Of a stretch of DNA of 64,000 nt, positions 11,416 to 23,400 are shown piece after piece; positions within the stretch are counted from its first letter, which is position 1, and each line of letters begins with the position of its first letter. The position numbers and the translations under genes are program-made. The DNA lies in NCBI GenBank assembly GCA_950022655.1, contig OX465582.1, forward strand, positions 88,289,801 to 88,353,800. The letters run 5' to 3'. This stretch comes from Alentia gelatinosa. Its lineage: Eukaryota; Annelida; Polychaeta; Phyllodocida; Polynoidae. The notes beneath the pieces were generated by a model that ran no database searches, had not been told where the DNA came from, and saw only the letters and a program-made list of their open reading frames with translations.

Positions 11416-14400
11416 ATCACCAACCACTAACTAATTGGAGTTAAGAATACGAGGCAGAGACACTTCCATACACAGCCGATGTAAAAAAAAAAATCAGAAA
11501 AAATTAAGAAGTAACTAATTGGATGTGAGTCCAAGTATTTTTAGCCCGTTTCACTGCAACGTTTCGGTGCTTGGTGGTGCAGTCTTCAAGGGCTACTAGT
11601 CTCAAACTTAAAAATATATTTGACAGAGATACAACTTTTCCGACAAATGATGGAACTCCAATGTTTCATATACACCAGAATATATATCGATTCATAGCCG
11701 TTCTGTTTCCAAATAATGTTATGAATGATCATTTTCATAAGTGTTTTAAGTTTCGTTTTTGTCCTCAGTCTCGACTTACATCCCTGTATATATGTATAAT
11801 TTCTTCGTTCCATTGGACTTCCGTACGGAATCCGTGGTTGAAATCCACCCCCCCCCCTGTATATGGTATGTGTGTGTGGTTTAAATGAAAAATTCAATAT
11901 AGAAACAAGTTTTTCCAATTCTTTTGGGGCAGAGGATAAATTGTATTTTTATTTCTGTCCTAAATTTTTTTTTTTCGCCTCGTCTCAACCACTCAATATA
12001 GAAACATCCCTCATTTGTAGCCTAACCTCGTATTGCCAATATAAAAACAACCCTAATTTGTGACTGTATTCTTGTATTATAGCTGAGTTCACCACACACC
12101 ACGCAGACTCCGCGCGTCCCCAGTACACACGCCCGGTAGGTACTAACCAATACCTTTACAACACGCGCCCCCTCGTGTGGTACTCACACCTTACCAGAGA
12201 TGTCAGTTCTTCATTTCTCCGTGGAAATCCACTTTTGTCATATTCAGTATATGTAATTGCTTTTCCTTGTGTCAAAACAAAGATAATATTGATTTTGCCT
12301 CATTTACGCCAAGAAAACTATGTTTTGAACCTCCCCACAGACCCTCAACCCCATGCCATGGCCAACAAGGGATTATATTTTTTTAATTTCCTTAATTCAT
12401 TTATAGATAGATACATTCATCCAGCAAATTGAACATTCTTCCATGTTTTCTGGGTCTCTCTGAGTTCTTATTAATTTTCCCGGTCTCCCTGAGACGGCAA
12501 AAATCTACATGTAAATATTTCCACTTCTTTCCCTGATTCCAACTGACATCCCTGGCCTTACTATTTGTGGGCCAGTTCACAAAACCACCACCTTAGTCTA
12601 CTGTGGAACATGTCATTGACTCATACATTGTACAGTCGTTACCTTCTATTTTTACATATCGACGTTTTGTGTGTCAATACTATGTGTTTGGTGACATCAG
12701 TTCGTTGTTATGATATATATTGATCTAAAATGCGAGGCGAAATACACTTCTACCCCCAACCGAAAAAAAACAAAAACAATTGTTATAATAACCATAATTT
12801 TGCAGTATGAATGGATGTTATGGATACAGAACCTTATTTAAGGACCGTTTCTGTGTCATTTGTGGTACTGTATTTAGAAGGAAACTCATGAGATGAAAAC
12901 AACTTGGTCCGTACCCCACAGAGTTTGACTGCAGAGTAATTCACAAAGCGAAGCTGAGTGGATTGCGTAGAGGTCAACCGAGGTGGAGTGCAGACCAAGT
13001 TATTTTCATCGAGTGGGTTTGTGATTTTATCTCACCCCGTATACATGGTCAGGAACTTTATTAATCTATAAAATAATTCACCCAATTAATTGGCCATTGA
13101 GTATCGGGCAAACTACCTTTATGGCCATGGAGTATGAGTACCTAACGTTAAGCTAATGGCGAAAAATACGTGGTGAGATATGACTGTTTCAGCACCTGGA
13201 AACTTTTCAGTCCGCTGTTACACTTTTATATTTCGGAGATAAACCTATTGAAAAAATGAAAATCCTGATTGTGATTTAGTGTGCAGTCGATACCCCTGTG
13301 ATTGTTTTAGTTTCAGTGCCGATACCGCTTACCAGTTCGCAACAGGCAAGCATGGCTACTGCATTGCTTTGAGCTTGTTAACACTAATACTAAGATCGAT
13401 TAATATAGATTGTTTAACCCTGTTCACACTAAATCTCTAGCAAAACTGTCATTTTTAAAGCAGGTAACATTTGGCATGAATTTTAAATAATTATTCATCC
13501 TCCTCCCATATTTATTGGGATAACGACTTTTACCAGTTATTCTTATGAGATACTTAGAAGTCTTGCATGTGAAATTGGTACATTTCTTGATATATATTTA
13601 ACTGTGTTAACCATTTCTAGAAAGTTCAGATATCATTGATCTATAGATAAATCAATTCAAAGTAACATAGATATTCAGATTTGTCAGTTTTCCGTGGAAA
13701 TCCACTTTTTCATTTATGCAGTATATGTAACTGCTTTTCCTTTTGTAACAACGAAAACATTGATTTTGCCTCATTTATGCCATTAAAACATTGGTTTGAG
13801 CCTCCACACAGACCCTCAGTCCCATGCCATGGCCGGCAAGGACATATTATCCAACTTTTCCTAGTCTCTCTGAGGCAGAAAAATCTACATGAAAAAAATG
13901 TGTTCACGGTTTTTCCCTTACTGTAACCACTGACTTGTAATACTGTTCGTCTTGACAAATATTGCATTACCTTCTCCTAATATGAATATGTAGTGCCATG
14001 AAACGAATAACATACTCACCTGCTTGATTATTCAGTTATTAACCGTAGTGAACTAATATCCAAAGTGATATGGAGTTGAATATGTTGCATATTCCCTGTA
14101 TGATTTAGTGTAAGTTTTTGAAATATAATCATTTTGCACAGCCTTCGTTGAGTGTTTTCAAAAGAATCTGCTCGGATATTTCACTCCCACATCGAGACGT
14201 CGATAACTCCACCTCGGCTTGAAGACTGAAATAAGATGAGAGTGAGATTCTCGTGTAGAGAAAACTCAAGCCTGCTAATTATTTTTTGTTTGTCTGTACT
14301 TAGATGAGTCTTTTTCTCTTATGATTCATTTCTAACCAAGCTGAAAATCAAAATGAGTACTATAGTTTTCTAATCTTACTTTGAGAGAAACCTGTGCGAC

Positions 14401-17400
14401 TTTACGCTGATGATCTAATCACTACAGCCCAACATTTACCTTTATCTTTATTCATTGTGGTTTATTAGCTTAGCTTCTGTATTTATCTCACTCCTGATAT
14501 ATTTTTCCACATAGACTTAGCATTGGGAACTCGTACTCAATGCCCAGAGAGTATTTTTCTAAATACTCAATGGGGGATTATGTCACAAATGTTAGTCGAT
14601 TAGTCAAAGTGAGGGGTGAGATAAATTTAGAAACCTACTCAAGTTTTCCGTCAGAGCTTGATCCCAACTAATTTAATTCGCTACGTGATTCATGAGGCTT
14701 CGCCTTGTGAATTTCCATGCTATTCAAACTCAATGGGATACTAGCTCTGACCATAAACTTCCATAGGTTTCCTCGATAATATCGTCTGATCTATCCAGGG
14801 AGTTATTTGCCTTTATCTTTCTTCATTGTGATGTTTTTTTCCCTTTCTATAGTTCCCAAACAGCCCTGCAGGGGGCAGCACGGACTTCTGCTGATAAGGT
14901 GAACCATTGTGCCGGTCCTGCTTTGCCGTATGTGTCCTCTGTGGGTGGCTCCACCCCTCACTACGCCCCGCCCACTGTAAACTCCGTATCTGGCTCCACC
15001 CCTCACTACGCCCCGCCCACTCTGAGCTCCGTATCTGGCTCCACACCTCACTACGCCCCGCCCCCTCTGACCGTGGACACGCCCCCTGTAGCCTCCCCCG
15101 CCCACACTGGCTCCTCCTCCCCTGAGCCTAGCCTCCTCGCCACCAGTGGCTACCTCTCTATGACCACAGGGGCCGCCACCCATAGCTCCGCCCATTATGT
15201 CAATCACCTGGAGAAACTGACCAATGGGGAGGCAGGATCTAAGCCCCACCTCCCTCTGCTTCCTAACGGACACCCCGCATCGAGTCTACAGTTCGGAGGC
15301 GTGGTATCCCCACTCTCCCCGGGGGAGATTATTGTAAACCAACCCCACTGGTTCAAGCCCATTCAAAGCACAAGCCAGAGAAGTGGGTGGGGCCAGGAAC
15401 AGGAAGGGGCGGAGTCAGAGTTGAGTGACAGCCAGGGATCCGTAACTGAGCACCAGGCGCTGGGCACACTTTCCTATCCACCTGTGAGTACCGACTGACG
15501 CTGTGGTTGTGATTCTTTATCTATGCACGAGTGAATGTCACTACTTTCCCTTTCAGTCTCTAGTTACAATCATTCGTATCTATTTCTCAGAGATGTCAGT
15601 TTTCCTTTTTTTCCGTGGAAATCCACTTTTTCATCCTCAGTATATGTTATTTCCTGTCCTGAAACAAAGTATTTAAGCCGTGGCAACAGAAGCCTCTGGA
15701 TCTGGAGGAAAATAAGATATTATTACATACCTATGGCCGAACGTCTATGAAATACTACCCGCTATTAGGGGTACAGTATAAATAATGTTCGGGCGCACTG
15801 CGCCTGTAGTAAATATTCGGGCGCACGGTGACCATTGGGTCAATTGGTGCATATAATAAGTTTCTAAAATGGCCGTTTTTTTATATTTAGGTATGTAATA
15901 ATAAGAAAACGTAGTGACTGAGTCCGTAGGGTGCCATTCTTGGCCTTTTGATGCTATGAAAACGTCCCTCTGCCTGCAGCGTCGGGACGAATTTATGGCA
16001 TCAAAAGACCTCGAACGGCCATCCCTTCGTGCTCAGTAACCACGTTTTCTCTTAGTATTAATTATTGGTATTGTATCATTTACACTAATAAAACAGTGGG
16101 TTGAACCTCCCCCACAGACCCTTAGCCCCATGCCATGGCCGACAGGACATAAATTATCTAAGTTTTCTCTGCCTTTCTGATGAAGAAAAATCTACATGAA
16201 AATGTTTCCACATCTTTGTATCTGACTCCAACTGACATCCCTGATTTCTGCAATGCACACGCGTGAACTTTTGCTCTCTTTGATCAATAATTTGCCAATT
16301 CTGCTTATTTGGTCAGTGTTAAAGTTAAATCATTGTGAAATTTGGGTATAAATGGGTTTCCTTCCTTCAACTCTCTGCGAGTTTGTTTGGGGTGGTATCA
16401 TTCTCTCAGGAAAAAAATTCATTGTGAACTTTGTATTGAAACTGTTGATTTTAGAAACGTTCCACTCATCAAATATCTCCTCTAGTTTTCTTACATATAT
16501 AGAAAAGGACTCGGCATATCTTTGTTTCCTGACCGCCTATTAGGTCTGTGTAATCCTGTTTTGAGACGTTTGGGTGTCAATCTATCCTCCCAGGGTTCGG
16601 CGACACTTGATCACTCCCTTCAAACTGATCCAAAGGCAGACTCTGCCAGGTCCCAGCAACAAAAATCCCGCCGAGCTGGTTCTGACGTCACCAGGCTACG
16701 TCACAGGTACGTCACTAGGTAAAATATTTTATTTGCAGAAAAAGCCCATCAAACTAGAACTCCCCGCTAATAAATACACAATATCGACTGGCTCAGATAC
16801 AAGTGCTCGTATGCTCTGAGGAGTTGAGGTATAGTAATATCCGAGCGCATACACGGATATTATTCACAGGCAACTCGGAGGAGCATACAACTGCTTGTAT
16901 TTGAAACCAATATTATATATATATTATCCACCTATTCCTGCCGATATTAGTTCATTTAGGTACGCACTATTTTTCCTTATGCACCATTTATTGCAACTCA
17001 GACCATACAACCTATCTGTATGCTCCATGTATTTAGATACACATTCCCCATGTGTTTTCTATGGACACCTTGTATTAGGTGGATAATAAATAGATGTCCT
17101 CTCCGGAATTTTAGATGATAACACTTTATTCCTTATCTGACGATGTTTCGACCATCACAGGTCTTCTTCAAGACAGGAATATTTCAATCATATTATGTGA
17201 AAAAAGACCTTTTTTCTACCTAATTTATAAAACGTATATTGTAAAAGACAAATCAAATTCCAACCGAATTCTACCCTTTAGACGAATCGCTTCCTGGGGA
17301 CCTGATACCAATGAGGACGCTGGGAAACAGACTGAACCAAGCCGTCCACTGCCAGGTAAGCATATTCACGCCCCGATCCCAGTCTTAACACTGCCAGGTA

Positions 17401-20400
17401 GTAGTATATAAAAACATAGTTATGACGCCTATACGATGTTACTTATTCGAGGTGTATGACAGAATTTGTTCCGAACGAGTTCGAAGAACTAGTTCGGAAC
17501 AAATTCTGTCATACTCCAAGAATAAGTAACATCGTATTGGCGTCATCACTGTGTTTTTTTATTATTATATACCTTATTTTGGTTAAAATCCTCCGAAATC
17601 GACTCTGTTGACACTATCACTGTCCACCAAGTACATCACCATACTCATCCGGAAGTTGCGCCTGCGCGAGTTATATTTGATCTCCGAACAGATCTTTGGT
17701 TCGAATAGATAGCGTTAACGTACCTGAATTACGCTTGGAGAATGTGAAGTTACCCGGATTCACCTTTTACATCACCAATCGTATCACTACTGATTGTTTA
17801 TTTGATTAAACGGAACGGAATATCGGCTTCGGAGAGTAAAGTTAACGTTTTCTAGTTACCATGGCGCCTTGGTTCGTAGTTTCTGAATTTGTGTGTTGCG
17901 ATGCGTCTTACACGCAGACCGTAACGAGTTATAACGTGTATTGACCAAATATCGAAGCAACTAACATATAGCCTTAACCTGAGACCGTTTGAATGGCGTA
18001 CATATGCTATATTGAAAGATTACATCACTCGCTTTGCCGTCTTGATGGTGCGGCCGCCGACACGTCATCGTTGGGATTTCCCAGAGCGTAGGGAAACCCC
18101 GCTAATGACGTCACACGTATACGGTCGCCTTTGTTGACGCTCATTCGGTCGGTGTTGATATCGAACGAATACACATATTTAAGTAATTTAAACGGTATCA
18201 GGGGAATTCTACACGTTAGTTGCCTCGATATTTGGTCAATACACGTGATAAGTCATTGCGTTGCCCGTGTAAGACGCATCGGAACACGCGAAGTGAAGAG
18301 AACTGCCATTTGCAATTCTTCCGCCCAGATTTGTGTTGTCAGCCTCTCGGCCAATCAGATTCCGTTATTTGTTCTAAGCACGCCGTACTAAGGTCAAAGC
18401 ACGTGTTGTCGGCCTCTCGGCCAATCTGATTCCGTACGTTGTTCAAAGCACGCACGTACTAAGGTTCAAAGCACGCAATCTGTATGTAAATATGATGCTA
18501 CACGGCTTATCACGCAATATGTACGTTACGAAGGAACCCCCAGCAGCGGACAGTATGGTGTGTCACTTAGTGCATAGGTATATAATAATAGGGGAGATAG
18601 CTCAGTGGTTAAGGCACTGGACTTGTAATCCCAAGGTTGCGAGTTCGAGCCCCACTGCAGCCACTCTTCTTCTTCATTGCCAGCAGTGGTAGATTTACTG
18701 CTATATCAAAGGCCAATCCTTTTCATACCATGTCTATGTGGTGTGAGAACTAAAAGAACTCCCACCTCAGTAAATGTGTAGTGGTGAGATTTCTACTTAA
18801 ATTCATCACATAGATTCGATCACCACCCTTGTGGTGTACAAGAACCTGGAGAAAGTCTGATAAGAACCTATAATGATTAACTGGACATTGAATCAAACCA
18901 AACAACCAACCAACTGCCAGGTAAGCATGTTCAAACCCCCAATTGACCCCAGTCACAGCCTCCCACTGGTAAACCTTAGCCTAGGTTTTTATGTGTGAGT
19001 TAAGACTTTTTCTACAAGAAACTAGAATCTCTAGACCAGAGGTTCTTCAGACAAAGGATAATTCATAGTCTTGAGCTGCTCGGTAAAAAACTCACCCGCC
19101 ATGTCCCAAAGGTTGGATAAAACATCATTTAACATGCTTATTTATCCTACCCCTAATTAAAAACGCCATAGGCTTAACCTGGGATTTGTTTATGTCGTTG
19201 GTTGTGACATAAAGTGTTGTTTATGTCACTCCTTTCTAATATTCTAAAATCGTGGAGACGGGGTAGGATAAAATCTAGACGCCACTCATTTGGGTTTGAG
19301 TTTATTTATATCATGCATTGTGTTGGCTCCGTAATCTCACGAGTCGAACTCAATCTCGTGAAGTGTTTTGATATTATTCATCCCATGAAAACAGGATGTA
19401 TTCCAGTGTAATAAAAGAACTCTTCGTACATGATAAATGCTAGTTTACTCATGTTTTCGCATACTGCAGATAAACTAGTGCAGGCGCGTCTATCTCAGAC
19501 CAAACCGGATGAGGCAGAGCGCAGGCGCGACGCTTTAACCTGCGTCTTCCGGTACCTGGACACGCCTGCGCTGTGCGGCGTGTCGCTGGTGTGCCGCGAG
19601 TGGCGTGATGTCAGTAGGCAACCAGCGTTGTGGAGGAAGATTTGTTTACAGCGAGCAGCCGTCAGCTCCAAGGTGAGTGACCTTGCAAAGGTCACGGCAG
19701 TTTCACTGGTCTGGTGGTTATACGTAGTAGAACGCTGTGTCAGCCATCCCTCCCTACAGACGTACTTACAAATATTCGCCGAGTCAACCTCGAAGTTGGT
19801 GGCGCTACAAACTCCCTTCACGGCCATCTTGGCAAAGCACCTATGCAGTGCTAAGCCTATGGTGAATTCAAATGTTCATTTCTAATAGTTTTTAATATGT
19901 AGGGATGTGTTCAGTAACCCTCAAGCCTTTCCCTCGACAAAACAAGACCAATCTTGCAGTTTCAGATTAAATGATTATGTGATGGCCTCAGTTTAGCCTC
20001 CGAATGCCTCCGACCCTGTGGAATGATCTGCCTGTTGAGGTGCAGAAATGTACCTCTACTTACCTGTTCAAAAAACATATTCGTGCTAAATGTAGACTGT
20101 GGAGTGACGCAAACTCGTAAATATCCGTTTTGTGTGTAAAAATCAGTAGTACAATTCCTATCATTCTCATCTCATCATATACCCCTATCTGGATAACATT
20201 ACCTTATTTCAACAACTGCATGTGTGAATTACACATTAGAAAGTAAATTAGTAGAGTTTTACACCATTTTACACTCTGACAGTGGTTTGTTGTCAACAGC
20301 AAGATGATGGACTGATCCGTTGTCAGGGGAATTTGGGGAGTATTTTGAACTGGAAGTGTCCAGATGATGCGGAGAATAGGCAAACTCTCCGAATTCTTTG

Positions 20401-23400
20401 CGAACCAAACTGGTTTGCACAAAAACGTTTGTAAAGGAGGTGGCATGAAATAAAAAAAAGTTGAATCAAACAACTTACATCAAAATCTTTAGTCTGCCAT
20501 TATATCTGTAGCAGCTGTCACCGTTTTCCTTATCAAATCCTCCTTTGAATCCCTGAATGGGTTTATGACCCCTCTTGCAATGGATTCATCGCACACAATC
20601 GCATGAAAAGTCCAGGGTATGCTCCGCTGATACGATGGAATCACCAATGTATATAGGCCTAGGTGTAGAACTTAATTGTGATATTCATGAGGTACTCACA
20701 TTTAATTATGATTATATTAATTCTCAGCCCTCACGCTTAACAAGGTATCAGAATAACCCCTTAATAAGTGTTCGCAGTTTGTCCACTTAAGTAGTTTATC
20801 TAAATTGTGTTTCTTCATTCCAGTTTCTCAGAACGATTTCGCGATGGTGCACCGAGTTACAATCCATCTCACTAGAAGGTGAGTGGTCAATTTTCGATGA
20901 AATAAATCCAGAGTACTGGAATTCAACCTAATCTTTTTAATGTCAATCACAAAAAGGACGTACGCAAATTATCTGAAATAATGTACCCCCTCCCCCACCT
21001 GCCATCTCTAACTTGATTAAAGGCATATATCCCACAATACACAGTGGTGCCACCTGATGATTTTGAAATACTGACAATTATCAATTCAAACCAATTCCTT
21101 TGACTTATTAGCAGGTGGACGGTTGGTCTTTAGGTTATGGCTATAGCCAACTGTAGAGTAGTACACATGCTTGTAAAGTCACTAGATGACCTGACCACAT
21201 TTTTTATTTTTATAGCTAACTAAGTACTGATAGGAAAATGATTTCTGTTTTGGAAAGACGGTTTTATGGTGGTACAATGCCTTACAGTTTTAATATTTAG
21301 TATTTTGGCATGGACTTTAAAAAGGGTGAATTCAGTTTGGGGGGACCTTTGTAGTCACAGGTCCATTTTTAAGAACTCCTTTATGGACATACAGTAAAAC
21401 CCCGCGTAAGCGGACACCCTCGGTTCCGGGCCAAAGTGACCGCTTAAGCAGGGTGTCCGCTTACGCGGGGTTTTCAAGTTTCCTCCAGTCCAATATATAT
21501 GTGTTATATATCGATATGTAGGGCAGACAGAGGCGATAATAGATCTGAAATCAATTTTCTGATAATTTAATTGGGTCCGAAGTTATTAAACCTTGAATTA
21601 CAAAATCTATTTTCTATGAATATACTAATAAACACTGAAAAAAAGACAGATTAATCTATTTTGGGTAGGGTGTCCGTTGGAAGCGTCCGCTTACACGGGG
21701 TTTTAGGCCTTTTCGTACCGAAATAACTGTCCGCTTACGCATGGTGTCCGCTTACGCGGGGTTAAAATAAACATCTAATAGGGGAAAAATTTCCGTTCCG
21801 AGCAAAAGTGTCCGCTAACGCGGGGTGACCGCTTACGTGGGGTGTCCGTTAGGCGGGGTTCTACTGTATTTCTACCCCTTAAACTGATTGAATCAGTATA
21901 TGATATGCCTCATTTGAAAGAGAATAAAAAACAGTAGGTGCTAGGAAGTGGAATTTTCTAAGTAGATTCTATACTTACAGAGATATTCAAGTATTTGTTG
22001 AAAGCGGGGGGGATTTTCAGTGAAATGGGCATGCTCAAACAGATGTTTACTCAATATTGATTTACAGTGAGCATTGGTGTAACATTTACCATCTCCATAA
22101 GTGGCACTGACAGTTGCTTACACTCTAGGAAGTGTCATTATTTAGGTGAAATGTATATTTGATGGGCTATTCATGTATTTTTGCCAAATCTCATAATAGG
22201 AGGGGGGGAGGCATCAGGTGTATGAGAGGCTGGTTTATTCAGCATATTTACACATAAACAGAAGTCAAAATGGTTCATAACTTTGTTGTAGGAATCAGTC
22301 AAGACCCAGTCAAATTATATTGTTTTGTAAAATCATTTGTAATGTCATTTACCACCAGATATTGGCTTGACCTACTTTATTGGTGTATATAGGAACAAAG
22401 TTTTTGTTGGACCACATGGGCAGGCAACATGCAGACAGGTCTGTGTGCACTCATCCATTAGGCAAAAACGATTGCCAATTGAATCCCCTACAGGTAGCTA
22501 AATATATGTGTGCACTGATCCATGAAGTTCTGTGTTCACAGAGGAATAGGCCTTTAAATAGCCAATCAATGCAGATCCTTCCTATTCATGGACTCCCTCC
22601 CTCCCTCCCTCCCTCCCTCCCCCCCTTAGTTAGAATTAAGATATCAAAATATTTTCAGTCAACAATTTTAAACATGTATTAAGCTACTTGTAGTGAGTTT
22701 AAATGCGTCCACCTGCTTATTTGGCCTTTTAAAGGCCAATTATTCTATTCGGAAATGCACACTTAGCTCTTGTTCTCATACCAAATGTGTAAAGTGTAAC
22801 ATATTTTCGAGGTTGGTTTAACCCAATAGGTAAATTAGGCCAAGTTACATATGCCTAATTCACACAGGAAATGTACTGTGAAATATGTGTTGGATAATTT
22901 TTTCGTTCCTGAGGGGGGATCCCCCCTGGTTTGAAAAAATGTACTGTGAAATATGGTTCTCTATCAAAAACAAGCTCGGTGACCTGTGATTTTTAAAACT
23001 TAAATGTGTAGTACTACAAATTTACTACATTTTGTGAAAATTTGAAGAGAGTGACCTGGGTTTTACTAGGTCAAAAACAACCTATTAGAATTTCTATTTA
23101 CAGTAGAACCCGTGTAAGCGGGCATCCTCCATTCTGGGCCAAAGTGTTCGTTTACGCGGGGTGTCCGCTAACATGGCTTACATGGGGTTGAAATAAACAT
23201 CTAATAGAGGGAACCGTTCCGAGCAAAGGTGTCCGTTAACGCGGGGTGTCCGTTCTACTGTATTCTATTATAATATGTTTTATAAAACTTTGGGATTATC
23301 ATATTCAATATCTAGGAAATTGATATAGATTTGACCTTTCAAGGCAAATTGTCCGATATGCCATTAAAGAAGGGGCATACGCAAAATTTCGAAAAAGATT

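Noticed and set aside
14803..15273. 156-codon minus-strand frame rich in Gly/Arg
   Set aside because: Antisense shadow of FBXO41 exon 7, which has splice sites and phase support.
18591..18663. Functional tRNA gene
   Set aside because: It has A and B boxes but the acceptor stem does not pair, and it runs straight into a SINE body and tail.
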